A stretch of 64,000 nt of DNA. It comes from Anticarsia gemmatalis (taxonomy: Eukaryota > Arthropoda > Insecta > Lepidoptera > Erebidae). This document shows, piece by piece, positions 21,872 to 31,940 of the stretch. The notes beneath the pieces are model-generated. The model worked only from the letters and a program-made list of their open reading frames with translations. It had not been told where the DNA came from and made no database searches. The stretch is taken from assembly GCF_050436995.1 (NCBI RefSeq), contig NC_134773.1, positions 4,952,194 through 5,016,193 of the forward strand, in the 5' to 3' direction. The first letter of the stretch is position 1. Each line of letters opens with the position of its first letter. The translations under genes were made by a program, and so were the position numbers.

Positions 21872-22224
21872 ATATTATTTGTGTAAAGCACATTGTTTAG
21901 CAAAAAAATATAATATTAATAAAATATTTTCTGAAAAAACAAAACTCACGTAAATTTTATAACCCATTAAAATTTTTGTTCATTCGGGTTATCGATAACC
22001 CTCGCTACCTGGGGTTTGGGTTTAGGGTCCGAACCCAAGCGCCTTTGATGAATGACATCCGATAAGATCTCTGCGGTCATGTCAGTTTCAAAAAGACCCT
22101 AATTTTTTTCTATGTTTCAAATTTCATAATCCATAAATAGGATTTAAAAACCGCCTGAGTACGAGTCGCACTCGCGTACGAAGGGTTCCGTACCAAAAAA
22201 TACGGAATAGATACGTTTATTTTA

Positions 22225-22500
22225 TGGGGATGGGTGACCATCTTATACATATCGAGTTCCCCCGTGTTTCGGAAGGTGTATGGTTAATTGTAGGTAATAA
22301 CTGTCATTTTCGAAGATCTTTGAGTTGTTAACAGTAGTAAGAAGCTTGAAAGTCTGATATAGTGTTACTTAGTATCGTGTTATAACCCAGGTAACTGTGT
22401 TGTGGAGGTCCGATAGACAGTCGCTGCATGTACAATACTGGTATTCAGCTGCATCCCGTGAGACTGGAAGCTGACTACAACATAGTTGGAAGAAAGACTG
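22225..22500 (+). repeat. 5S-B SINE, 5'-truncated, after a REP-G piece
   Basis: Starts at ggggatgggtgaccatc (mid 5S-like head) and runs to catagttggaagaaagactg. A REP-G remnant (22140-22215) precedes it. Confidence 0.75.
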
Positions 22501-22553
22501 ATTGAGTTTATAAGTAAAATCGTGACAGATTTACTCTCGCATCTATACTAATA

Positions 22554-22800
22554 TCTATACTTAATATTATAAAGCTGAAGAGTTTGTTTGTTTGTTTGTT
22601 TGAACGCGCTAATCTCAGGATCTACTGGCCCGATTTGAAAAATTATTTCAGGGTTAGATAGCCCATTTATCGATAGGCTATATATCATCACAGCTACGAC
22701 CAAAAGGAGCAGAGTAGCAATAAAAAATGTTACAAAAACGGGGAAATTTTTGACCCATTCTCTCTTATGTGACGCAAGCGAAGTTGCGCGGGTCAGCTAG
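22554..22800 (+). mobile_element. HEL-A Helitron-like element
   Basis: The start tctatactaatatctatac is duplicated locally; ends gcgcgggtcagctag. Confidence 0.8.
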
Positions 22801-23113
22801 TTAATAATATAAGTAACGATTAATGCAAAGGATTAACAATGTGTACCGAACTACTTAAAATAAAGCGACTGATGCTATATCCCTGCTTATACCCTTTTAA
22901 CATCGGCGTGAACTTACACGTGTTGTAGTGTAACAGTCATTTTGAAAATAAGGAGACCATTTTTGAAAATCAAAATCAACTAACTTATTCATTTAGGACA
23001 AATGCTGGCTATTATGATAGTCAATGATACAGAGAGTGAATTTACCGCCAGTTCGGAAGGTAGCGCCAATGAGAAGAGCTGGCAAGAAACTCCTGGACAC
23101 TCTTTTTAATCGC

Positions 23114-23345
23114 CAAATTATAAAGAGTTTGTTTGTTTGAACGCGCTAATCGCAGGAACTACTGGTCCGATATGAAAAATTATTTCAGTGTTAGATAGCC
23201 CATTTATCGAGGAAGGCTGTAGGCTATATATCATCACGCTACGGCGAATAGGAGCAGAGTACCAGTTAAAATGTTACAAAAACAGGGGAAGATTTCACCC
23301 ATTCTCTCTTATGTGACGCAAGCGAAATTGCGCGGGTCAGCTAGT
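23114..23345 (+). mobile_element. HEL-A Helitron-like element, 5'-truncated
   Basis: Begins inside the 5' end (aaattataaagagtttg, lacking gctga) and keeps a normal ctag end. Confidence 0.7.
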
Positions 23346-23435
23346 TAGGTATAAATCATTGATGATGTAAGGAACTGCTACCAACACTACCGAACACACA
23401 ATTTTAATTTAATTATCTACTTTTTCCGAAGCAAG

Positions 23436-23831
23436 TGATAGCCGAGTGGTATAAGTTGGTACCTCCCACGCAAGTGGTCGCAGGTTCGAACCCGAGGCAA
23501 CACACCAATGACTTTTCCAAGTTATGTGTGTATTAGAAATAATTATCACTTGTCCCACATGTCACTGAGCTAGGGTCTCCTCCCGTAATGAGGGAGTGGT
23601 TAGGTTTTGAGTCCACCACGACTAATTGCTGGTCTTTGTATACCTTCAAGAACTGTTCTAAAGAACCCTCAGGCATGTAATATTGCATCACGATGTTTTC
23701 CTTCACCGTTGGAGCAAATGATCATTATTTATAATACACACACAACTTGGAAAAGTCATTGGTGTGTTGCCTCGGGTTCGAACTATAAACCATTTGCGTG
23801 GAAGGCTTAACTTAAACCACTCGGCTATCAC
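23436..23831. repeat. Inverted pair of tS1 SINEs
   Basis: A plus head (gtgatagccgagtggtataag) runs to ttatcacttgtcccac. It is joined to a minus copy that ends ccactcggctatcac. Both outer ends are tRNA-like heads. Confidence 0.7.
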
Positions 23832-24077
23832 AAATTAATATACTGGTTTTAAATGGATCAGAAAGGGTTTAGGAATATCACTATATCATGGAGACCCTAC
23901 ACGGACCCTAATCTTTTAGGATAGGGTCGTAAAACTATGGGTCAATTGACACTGCAGCGCCCCCTTGCATCGCTTGCGTTTTAAATAATTATTATGATCA
24001 ATTTTGTTTGTCCATATTATAATTATAGTTTATTGTTACCTAAAATTATGTGGGCAACATGCATTTTACTTAGAATT

Positions 24078-24268
24078 GCTTGACGTTTCGGCGCAGTGGT
24101 TAAGGTGGTCACCTCGCCACTACCAGTGCATCAAAAGGTCGTGGGTTTCATATCTAACACGAAACAATTATTTGTGCGATCCACAAATAGTTGTTTCGGG
24201 TCTGGTTGTGCTTTGTGTCCGTTGTTTGTATGTTTGTAAAAGTCCCGACACAAGAGCAATTCTTACGA
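24078..24268 (+). repeat. tS2 SINE
   Basis: cggcgcagtggttaaggtgg (A-box-like), ggtcgtgggtttcatatc (B-box position), tgtgcgatccacaaatag, tttgtgtccgttgtttgtatg. Confidence 0.75.
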
Positions 24269-24317
24269 ATTTTAGCGAGACTAACGAACAACAATTCATT
24301 TATATAATCATAGTTCA

Positions 24318-24506
24318 TCTAATATATAAAATTCTCGCGTCACAGTTTTCGTTGCCATACTCCTCTGAAACGGCTTGACCGATTTTGATGAAATTTTGTG
24401 AGCATATTGAGTAGGTCTGAGAATCGGCCAACATCTATTTTTCATACCCCTAAGTGACATTTTTTTTTAATTTATATTGCAAAACAACGTTTGCCGGGTC
24501 AGCTAG
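24318..24506 (+). mobile_element. HEL-C Helitron-like element
   Basis: tctaatatataaaattctcg, cggcttgaccgattttgatg, ending tttgccgggtcagctag. Confidence 0.75.
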
Positions 24507-24521
24507 TATATTATAGAGTAA

Positions 24522-24720
24522 CTAGCGAACCCGACAGACGTTGTCCTGTCTAATAAATTAAAAAATTATTAAAAAAGCATTGTCCAGCGGACAAAATTGT
24601 TAATCTTAACCATTCTCAGATCCCCTTGAACACACACAAAAGATTTCATCAAAATCAGTCCAGTCGTTTAAGAGAAGTTCAGTGAACACTTACAGAAGAA
24701 TTATATATATATAAAGATAG
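24522..24720 (-). mobile_element. HEL-E Helitron-like element
   Basis: ctagcgaacccgacagacg-type end, then cattgtccagcggacaaaat and tcagtccagtcgtttaagag, ending atatatataaagat. A second copy is at 43617-43817. Confidence 0.65.
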
Positions 24721-25015
24721 ATATATAGATCATATAGAGTAATATCTTATCACCGGATAGTTATACAGTTTGTAACTCAATTATGTAGCTGATAACACCC
24801 CCAGGGGGTGCTTCCACACCCCACAATTAAGAACTAATGCAAATATGTTCTACGTGGGGTGTGATGGAATTTGTAATAGGGGTTGATAATTGTATGTAAA
24901 GCAGAGCCGCCGGACAGTGCTTGTTGTAATTTTATGGAAATCAAGAATTGAAATTTTTCGAAATTTTATTTTTTGAATTGTGCTGCTCCATTTGCGTGAT
25001 ATATTTTTAATTTTT
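24721..25015. other. Unclassified stretch
   Basis: Includes a C/G-rich palindromic word (acccccagggggt near 24800). No gene seen. Confidence 0.3.
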
Positions 25016-25253
25016 TATAGCTGACCCGCGCAACTTCGCTTGCGTCACATAAGAGAGAATGGGTCTTAATTTTCCCCGTTTTTGTAACATTTTTCACTGG
25101 TGCTCTGCTCCTATTGGTCGTAGCGTGATGATATATAGCCTATAACCTTCCTCGATAAATGGGCTACCTAACACTGAAAGAATTTTTCAAATCACCAGGA
25201 GGACCAGTAGTTACTGAGATTCAAACAAACAATCAATATATATATTATAGATT
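25016..25253 (-). mobile_element. HEL-A Helitron-like element
   Basis: agctgacccgcgcaacttcg to the (aaac) tract; both extreme ends are degraded. Confidence 0.7.
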
Positions 25254-25259
25254 AAACAT

Positions 25260-25759
25260 GCAACGCGAGTGTTTAAAAGTTATGATGTACAAAATCTTAG
25301 CTTTCGCATAACCACAGTTAACACGTTAACCAATACTAATTAACACACCTATGTTAATTAACTTAACACCTTTTTAAACCTTAAATAATCATGGGAAAGA
25401 TTTACCTTTGATTGTTTAGCCATAATCACTATACGCAACGTGAACGCAACGTAATCGCAGCGTTAACATGATGTAAAAGCAAATTAAATGTACGGCATTT
25501 GTGAGTCTTAACTAAAAAACTCAGCATTAACGCAACGTCAACGCCGCAGAAACGCAACTTAAATGCACGACATTTTTTAAGCCATTTCATTCATTCATTA
25601 AAAATTAATGAAGTCATTTATTTAAAGTAAAAATTGATAAAATAAAATATTACCAAGCCTATGTTTCATAACTAAAATATCATATTAAATCATTACAGAT
25701 GGACTTGCGCCATTATTAACCGACTTTGAAGAAAAGGAGGGTATTTTCAAATTATGTCT
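25260..25759. other. Unique AT-rich stretch with ACGCAACGT words
   Basis: The words acgcaacgt/aacgcaacgt occur several times between 25430 and 25560. No coding evidence. Confidence 0.3.
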
Positions 25760-25941
25760 ATTTTTTTAAAGACAACTCCCGCTCTAGCAATTGCTCTCGT
25801 GTCGCGGGGACTTTGACAAACATACAAACAACGGACACAAAGTACAACCAGACACGAAACAATCATTTGTGGAATACACAAATAATTTGTGTGGGAATCG
25901 AATCCACGACCTCCCGACGCAGTGGTATCGGCGTGGCATCG
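25760..25941 (-). repeat. tS2 SINE
   Basis: taaagacaactcccgctctag to cctcccgacgcagtggtatcgg; the A-box end is missing. Confidence 0.75.
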
Positions 25942-26181
25942 ATTTCTTATTCCCCCAACCTGAGTATTAAGATCGAACCCCAGACTTCACATTCAAATAC
26001 CAGTCATAAACTTAACAAAATTAAGTAATAAAAAGCAAGACTCTACGACAGTTGCGGAGAAATGCACGCACATACAAACATACAGTTTACAAAGAGAAGA
26101 CAAGTAATGCAGTTTAGGAGTTGCGTGGGCGCAAACGAATAAACAGTTCGTGTTAAGGCGAAGTTTCTACTTTATATTTAA

Positions 26182-26450
26182 CTAGAGGCCGCCCGCGACT
26201 TCGTCCGCGTGGAAACCCTTCCCGTGTTAATTCCGATCCCTCGGGAACTCCGAGATAAAAAGCTTTTGTGTTATTCTGGGTCTTCAGCTACCTATATACC
26301 AAATTTCATCGTAATCGGTTCAGTAGTATTTGCGTGAAAGAGTAACAAACATCCATACATACATACTCACAAACTTTCGCATTTATAATATTAGTATGAT
26401 CTATTACTGTCCCACTGCTTGGCAAGAGTCTCTTGTATTGAGAGGTTAAG
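26182..26450 (-). mobile_element. HEL-B Helitron-like element, then a tS1 tail
   Basis: ctagaggccgcccgcgac to ataatattagtat (26182-26398), directly followed by a minus tS1 tail (ctgtcccactgcttggcaag). Confidence 0.75.
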
Positions 26451-26476
26451 TTACTTCATTGCGTTTCTCTCTTCCT

Positions 26477-27032
26477 TATCGTATGGTTAGTGGTCAACAT
26501 AGTGTGAAAGTTGTCCAAGCCCGCAGACTTTTGACATGACTTAACGACTGTTATCTTAATAGACAACAACTGGAAACGAAGATTTTTTCACGTATAATAC
26601 TGGTATTCAGCTGCATCCGGAGAGACTGGAAGCCGGCTCCAACATAGTTGGAAGAAAGGCTAGACTGATGATGATGCGCCAGTGGACTGCAAAACTGTCT
26701 TGTAACGTGCTCGAAGCACGGAGACGCTCAGCTCAAATATCACTGCACGTACATCTATGTAATGTACGCGTTAACATACTGAGCGTATACCACACGGTTG
26801 TTGATTGTTTATCGTATGGTTAGTGGTCAACCTAGTGTCAGTTGGTCAAGCCGCCCGAGAGGCCTTTGACATGGCTTAACGACTGTTATCTTAGTAGACT
26901 TTTTACGTGTCCTCCGAATCACGGAGACGCCCAGCTCAAATACCACTATGCGGTCACCCATCTATAGAATGTTACAGAAAGACCGTGCCAACGGTTGCTT
27001 CACCCACAGATCGTTTACCACACGGTTAGTGT
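26477..27032. repeat. Cluster of 5S-derived SINE pieces
   Basis: 5S-A minus (26477-26560), 5S-B plus 3' end (26592-26680, tactggtattcagctgcatc), 5S-C minus (26699-26799) and a longer 5S-A minus (26810-27032, ctatgcggtcacccatctat). This is the densest run of 5S-derived sequence in the window. Confidence 0.65.
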
Positions 27033-27179
27033 GACTGTCTTAGCCTTAAACCAGTAATGTCTTTATCATTGAAATGTTTACGTACATATTTAATATGTGA
27101 TTATTTGCATCTAAATAACTTTAAGACGACCCACAAGGGTTTAAGCAGATATAATCAGTTTAGTACAACCACTCATCAA

Positions 27180-27265
27180 GTAAGACTGCTTTTAAAAATT
27201 GTGTTAAACAACTGTCAGACATATCATTGCTCACGATGTTTTCCTTCATCGTTATTAATATAAGT
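27180..27265. repeat. tS1 SINE, middle fragment
   Basis: gtgttaaacaactgtcagac then cacgatgttttccttcatcg. Confidence 0.5.
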
Positions 27266-27280
27266 TTGTATATTAGGTAT

Positions 27281-27795
27281 CAACCTAGTGTCATAGTAGT
27301 TGAAGTGTTTGTCTGAACTCATGTTATGTTAACAAGTTAGACTTGTAACGTGCTCGAAGCACGGAGACGCTCAGCTCAAATATCACTGCACGTACATCTA
27401 TGTAATGTAGCGTTTATATATGTCAAAGTTTCTTTGCCCTATCAGTCTAGCCTTTCTTCCAACTATGTTGTAGTCAGCTTCCAGTCTCACCGGATGCAGC
27501 CGAATACCAGTATTGTACATGCAGCGACTGTCTATCGGACCTCCACAACACAGTTACCTGGGTTATAACACGATACTAAGTAACACTGCTTGTCACACTT
27601 TCAAGCTTCTTACTACTGTTAACGACTGTCAAAATACTTTAAAAATAACAGCCGGGACCCACAATTTAACATATTAAAACACGGAGGAACTAGCTATGAG
27701 AAATAAGATGGTCACACATCCTCAGAACAACCTCGGCAAGCGTAGCTTCAACTCAGAGATCGATCCGCGCGGCTGTTGTTAACTAAGCCACGAGT
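27281..27795 (-). repeat. 5S-C then full-length 5S-B, both minus
   Basis: 5S-C at 27281-27411. 5S-B at about 27440-27795 runs from tctagcctttcttccaac to aactaagccacgag and keeps the 5S-like head (ctcagagatcgatccgcg). Confidence 0.75.
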
Positions 27796-28067
27796 TTCAT
27801 TTTACTTAGTTGATAGATTATAATAGAATCCAATCTATTGAAAACATATTTAACATGTTAATCACACCATATCATTAGGATTCCTTTTAAAATATCTTTT
27901 CTTGATGATTTTTGTCGACACTTATAAATAGTGGCTCAACGAGAATGCCAAAATAAACACTAGTTTCCGTCTGTCTGTCAATCGTTCTATATATGTCTTT
28001 TAAAATAACTGTGAAAGGTGTTTTTGGTCGAGAAACTGTAGAAGATTCTTTCAGGCATTTTGAATGT

Positions 28068-28346
28068 TTTTTTTAAAGACAACTCCCGCACTTAGACTTG
28101 CTCTTGTGTCGAGACTTTTACAAACATACAAACAACGGACACAAAGTACAACCAGACTCGATACAATTATTTGTGGATCGCACAAATGATTGCTCCGTGT
28201 GGGAATCGAATCCACGGCCTCCCGACGCAATGGTGATGTATGGTACTCCGAAACGGCTTGACCGATTCTCATGAAACATTTATTTTTCATACATACATTT
28301 TTATTAAATTTATATAACAAAACAATGTTTGCCGGGTCAGCTAGTT
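28068..28346. repeat. tS2 (minus) joined to HEL-C end (plus)
   Basis: tS2 from taaagacaactcccgcac to ctcccgacgcaatggtg, then HEL-C from tactccgaaacggcttgac to tttgccgggtcagctag. Confidence 0.65.
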
Positions 28347-28494
28347 TAAATATAATTTAATGTAGTAAATAATTCGTAGTTACATTGTGTTTGCATGACA
28401 TGTCCTTATCAGTTAATTAATTAATTTTAATTAAGGTTGAACACGCACTTGCGATTATATGTCTACGACTTTCTACTAATTGCCTAAAATACAT

Positions 28495-28722
28495 ATAATA
28501 ATAATAATAGTAATTGCTCAGGTGAAATAAAGACGAATTGCGTTTTATGAACTAACAAAAACAACATTTAATGCCTTTACTTCTACTTAATAATATTACA
28601 TTTCCATTTAAAATAAATCAGGAGAAACTGTCTAAAATTTTATCATCGCTGTCATGTTACACTGACAGTTAATAGTTCCATAGATTCTATACTGCATAAA
28701 CAATAACAATATAACCTTTATA
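28495..28722 (-). repeat. 3' LTR
   Basis: 228 bp, matching the 5' LTR base for base as far as I can read. On the minus strand it opens tataaagg right after the polypurine tract and closes in (tat)n. Confidence 0.9.
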
Positions 28723-28734
28723 TCTCCCACCCTT
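28723..28734 (-). other. Polypurine tract (plus-strand primer)
   Basis: Minus strand AAGGGTGGGAGA directly before the 3' LTR, where the RNase H-resistant plus-strand primer of LTR elements lies. It contains a single pyrimidine. Confidence 0.8.
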
Positions 28735-28764
28735 GGAGAGAACAACATCACAATGATTGTTCGA

Positions 28765-31707
28765 TCAAGAGCTACTCATCACTGGAGTTAACTTTGTAAC
28801 ATGGTAGAAGTTTGACTCTGCCTTCTTATATCCAGTATCAACTTCATAGATTGAATTTGAAATCTTCCTTAGGATTTTATATGGTCCAATCCTTAACTCA
28901 TCCATTTTCTTCCTATTTAGCCGGTTCCTATTTTCTACATATACTCTATCACCTTCTTTAAACTCATATTCTTTTCTTTTTAGCTCGTATATTTTTTTAT
29001 TATAGTTGTGAGATTTTATTGAATTTTCAAATGCTAGTTTTCTGTCTTGTTCAAGGTCTTCTACTGTACATCTTGATTTCAATTCCAGTGGCAAAATATC
29101 AATTTTCTCTCCTTCCAGAAGATATTTTGGGGTAAACTTTGTAACTGTATGTTCTGTTTCGTTATATTTTTCTACACATTTTTGTGCTATAGTTGTCCAT
29201 GCTGTTTTCTTGTTTTCTTCATTTATTTTACACCGTATCCTATTTACTAAAGTTTGGTTTAGCCTTTCATTAAGACCATTTGAAAATGGTGCGTCTACAG
29301 CAGTGAATACCATTGTTATGTTTTTCTTCTTCAAGAAGTCTTTAAATTCTTTGGAATTTATGCCAGGATATTGGTCTGTTAATAGCATGTCTATACTATT
29401 GTTTTGTGTCACTTTTTCTATCAACTTGATGAAATCACTGGAGTTTTGATTCTTTGATGTCAAAATGTATGCATATCGTGTAAAATGATCAACCAAGAGA
29501 TGTAAGTATTTTTTTGTATACCTTGATCCTCCAAAACCTCCAATTGTGTCAATGGATACAATTTCGAAAGGGCGTGTTGCTGGTCCTAAATGGGACATCA
29601 AACCAAATTTTGGATTTCTTCTTGATTTGTTTTTTATACAAATATCACATTCTTCACAGAGTTTCTTAATATTCGTGATGATATTTTTTGCTGTATAGAA
29701 AGGAGTTATTTTATTTATCATTTGAGTTCTCCCAATGTGGCAATAAGTATTGTGGACATTTTTAATTAGTGTTTTGCTAAATGCTTCTGATAGTACAATT
29801 TTTTTCGTTCTTTTATTCTTTTTGTAATAAATGTTATTTTCCAGTATAAACTTTGTTTTTTCGCCTTGTACATTTAAATTTGTATCTTGGTCTTTTTTTA
29901 TATCTTGTATGTTAATTATTAAGTTAACAACTTTCAAAAAATCTTCAGTATTGTCATTAGGTTCTAAGACTGGATTTCTACTTAAGCAGTCCGCTTCTTG
30001 ATTTGACTGTCCTGGGTTATATATTATCTTAAAATTGTATTGCGATAAGTAATATGTCAAATCACCCAATTCCTCATCAGTTCTGGATTTAATATTAAGA
30101 TTTTCTAATGGTTTATGATCTGTGTATACTATGAAATCTTTATTCATAAGCCAGTGTTGCCAATATTTTAGAGCTTCTTTAATTGCCAAGCATTCCAAAT
30201 ATATAGCCTTTTTTTTCTTTTGAGTGTGGGTCAATTTTTTTGAGAAATAAGCTACAGGTTTATTTATTCCGTTTTCATCTTCCTGTTTTAACACAGCTCC
30301 AACCCCTTGAATGCTGGCATCAGTGTATATTTTTATTGGCTGTTCTGGGTCTAATATTTTAAGAATTGGTTTTGAGCATAGTAAATCTTTTATTTTATCA
30401 AATGATTTTTGACATTCTTTGGTCCATATAAATGTAACATCTTTCCGTAACAGATTATGTAGTGGTTCCAATATAATTGCATTGTGTGGTATAAATTTAT
30501 GATAAAAATTTACTTTTCCCAGGAACTGGCGAATATTTTTCTTTGTTTCTGGAATGGGGAAGTTTCTGACAGCCGTTAAATAATCTTTGAGAGGTGTAAC
30601 TGAATTTTTCCCTATTATGTGTCCTAAATACTTGGCATGATTGTTTGCAAAAGTGCATTTCGAGAATTTCAGTCTAAATCCTTCTTTTAATATTGCATCA
30701 AGTAGTTTTGATATATGCGTTATGTGGTCTTCGAAACTTTTAGAAAAAACTAAGATATCATCTATGAAATTTACTGTAAAATCTGAGAGATTATATTTTC
30801 TTATTATATTTCTCAATATTCTTTGGAAAATAGCTGGTGCCGTCTTTAAACCAAATGGAAGGCATGTCCATTGAAAATGGCCTTCTTGTGTGACAAAAGC
30901 TGACTTATATCTATCTTGAATTCTCAGTGGAATGGACCAAAATGCTGAATTTATGTCAAAAGTGGAGTAATATTCACAGTTCACAGTCTTTATCATCAAG
31001 TCTTCAATCAATGGGAACGGCTGTGACTGAGGGACAACAATTTTATTCAATTCTCGGAAATCAATACACAGTCTTGATCTTTTCCCATCTTCTTTCTTGT
31101 ATGCTAAGGTGACTGGAGCTGCAAAAGGGCTATATGATTCCTCGATTAATTTTTTTTCCAATAGTTTTGATATTTGATTCTCAATTTCTTTTCTATCATC
31201 AGCTGTGCATCTATATGGGCGCTTACAGCAATATTGATCTACTGTCAAGTCTATGTGAGCTTCATAACCTCGTACTGTACCTACGTCGTATTTATCCTTA
31301 GCGAAGACTGGTTTGTATTTTTCTATTAATTTATCAATTTCAGTTTGTTTAGATAAATCTAGGTGGTTCACTGAAATTTCAAATTCTTTTAAATCAATAT
31401 GTTCATTGAAGTTTATTTCACATTGGTTTAAACAATTAATTTCTTGTTTCCATACCTCAGAGCTTAGGATCACATCTTGTTCATTTTTTTTACCTAGTAC
31501 ATCAGGAATTCTGACATTCAACATATTTGTTTCAGAGTATTTATTTTTGTTATTCTTTTCATCTTGATTTTTATTCTCTTTGTTTGAATGATTACATTGT
31601 ATTATATTCAATTTTTCATCTTGCATTAATCTGAATTTTTTTATGCAATCCAAACCAATGAGAAAATCATAGTGAAAATTTCCATCATCTATCACAAAAA
31701 TATTCAT
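28765..31707 (-). CDS. pol: pol: end of protease, reverse transcriptase, RNase H, integrase
   Basis: 980 codons counted from the first Met after an in-frame stop. That Met is not the natural start, since the frame is normally entered by frameshift from gag. Residues 16-20 (LIGLD) are the end of the aspartic protease fold. The reverse transcriptase spans about 150-350, with the first catalytic Asp at 251 and FIDD at 314-317 in place of the usual Y-x-DD. RNase H spans about 455-580, with Asp463 (YTDAS), Glu505 and Asp530. The integrase has an HHCC zinc site (His652, His657, Cys687, Cys690) and a D,D-35-E triad at Asp720, Asp778 and Glu814. IGPY near 940 marks the GPY/F module. Together they would copy the RNA into DNA in cytoplasmic particles and insert it in the genome. 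Length and domain order match Ty3/gypsy elements. No break within these domains. Confidence 0.93.
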   Translation of the reverse strand: MNIFVIDDGNFHYDFLIGLDCIKKFRLMQDEKLNIIQCNHSNKENKNQDEKNNKNKYSETNMLNVRIPDVLGKKNEQDVILSSEVWKQEINCLNQCEINFNEHIDLKEFEISVNHLDLSKQTEIDKLIEKYKPVFAKDKYDVGTVRGYEAHIDLTVDQYCCKRPYRCTADDRKEIENQISKLLEKKLIEESYSPFAAPVTLAYKKEDGKRSRLCIDFRELNKIVVPQSQPFPLIEDLMIKTVNCEYYSTFDINSAFWSIPLRIQDRYKSAFVTQEGHFQWTCLPFGLKTAPAIFQRILRNIIRKYNLSDFTVNFIDDILVFSKSFEDHITHISKLLDAILKEGFRLKFSKCTFANNHAKYLGHIIGKNSVTPLKDYLTAVRNFPIPETKKNIRQFLGKVNFYHKFIPHNAIILEPLHNLLRKDVTFIWTKECQKSFDKIKDLLCSKPILKILDPEQPIKIYTDASIQGVGAVLKQEDENGINKPVAYFSKKLTHTQKKKKAIYLECLAIKEALKYWQHWLMNKDFIVYTDHKPLENLNIKSRTDEELGDLTYYLSQYNFKIIYNPGQSNQEADCLSRNPVLEPNDNTEDFLKVVNLIINIQDIKKDQDTNLNVQGEKTKFILENNIYYKKNKRTKKIVLSEAFSKTLIKNVHNTYCHIGRTQMINKITPFYTAKNIITNIKKLCEECDICIKNKSRRNPKFGLMSHLGPATRPFEIVSIDTIGGFGGSRYTKKYLHLLVDHFTRYAYILTSKNQNSSDFIKLIEKVTQNNSIDMLLTDQYPGINSKEFKDFLKKKNITMVFTAVDAPFSNGLNERLNQTLVNRIRCKINEENKKTAWTTIAQKCVEKYNETEHTVTKFTPKYLLEGEKIDILPLELKSRCTVEDLEQDRKLAFENSIKSHNYNKKIYELKRKEYEFKEGDRVYVENRNRLNRKKMDELRIGPYKILRKISNSIYEVDTGYKKAESNFYHVTKLTPVMSSS

Positions 31708-31940
31708 TTCTCTTTCAATGTCCTATATTCTTATTTTTAATGTCACCATACCTTTTGTTTTCTTATCACCATTAATAGTTTTCAAGTTTGCTGTTTGTTT
31801 ATTAAATGTGTTTTCTTCTTTTTCTTGTATTTTCAATAACTTTGCATTAATTAATGATACATTTGAACCTGAATCATAAATTGCGGTAACTTTTAAAGTG
31901 TCATTTAATAATAACTTTACTTTTATTAATGGTGATACTT
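31708..31940 (-). pseudogene. Aspartic protease segment with one in-frame stop
   Basis: The minus frame shared with pol, -1 relative to gag, is open from the shift site. It carries the active-site motif YDSGSN, with the Asp codon at 31875-31873. A TAG at 31725-31723 then interrupts it before the C-terminal LIGLD motif that opens the pol frame. The protease, and the pol enzymes if made as one precursor, would be lost unless the stop is read through. Since the LTRs match, the change is recent or a sequencing error. Confidence 0.8.

Noticed and set aside
28495..28764. env gene in the retrotransposon
   Set aside because: Only 42 bp separate the pol stop from the 3' LTR, so there is no room for an envelope ORF.
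29210..29449. Plus-strand ORFs inside the retrotransposon
   Set aside because: Antisense shadows of pol and gag with hydrophobic, pattern-free translations.
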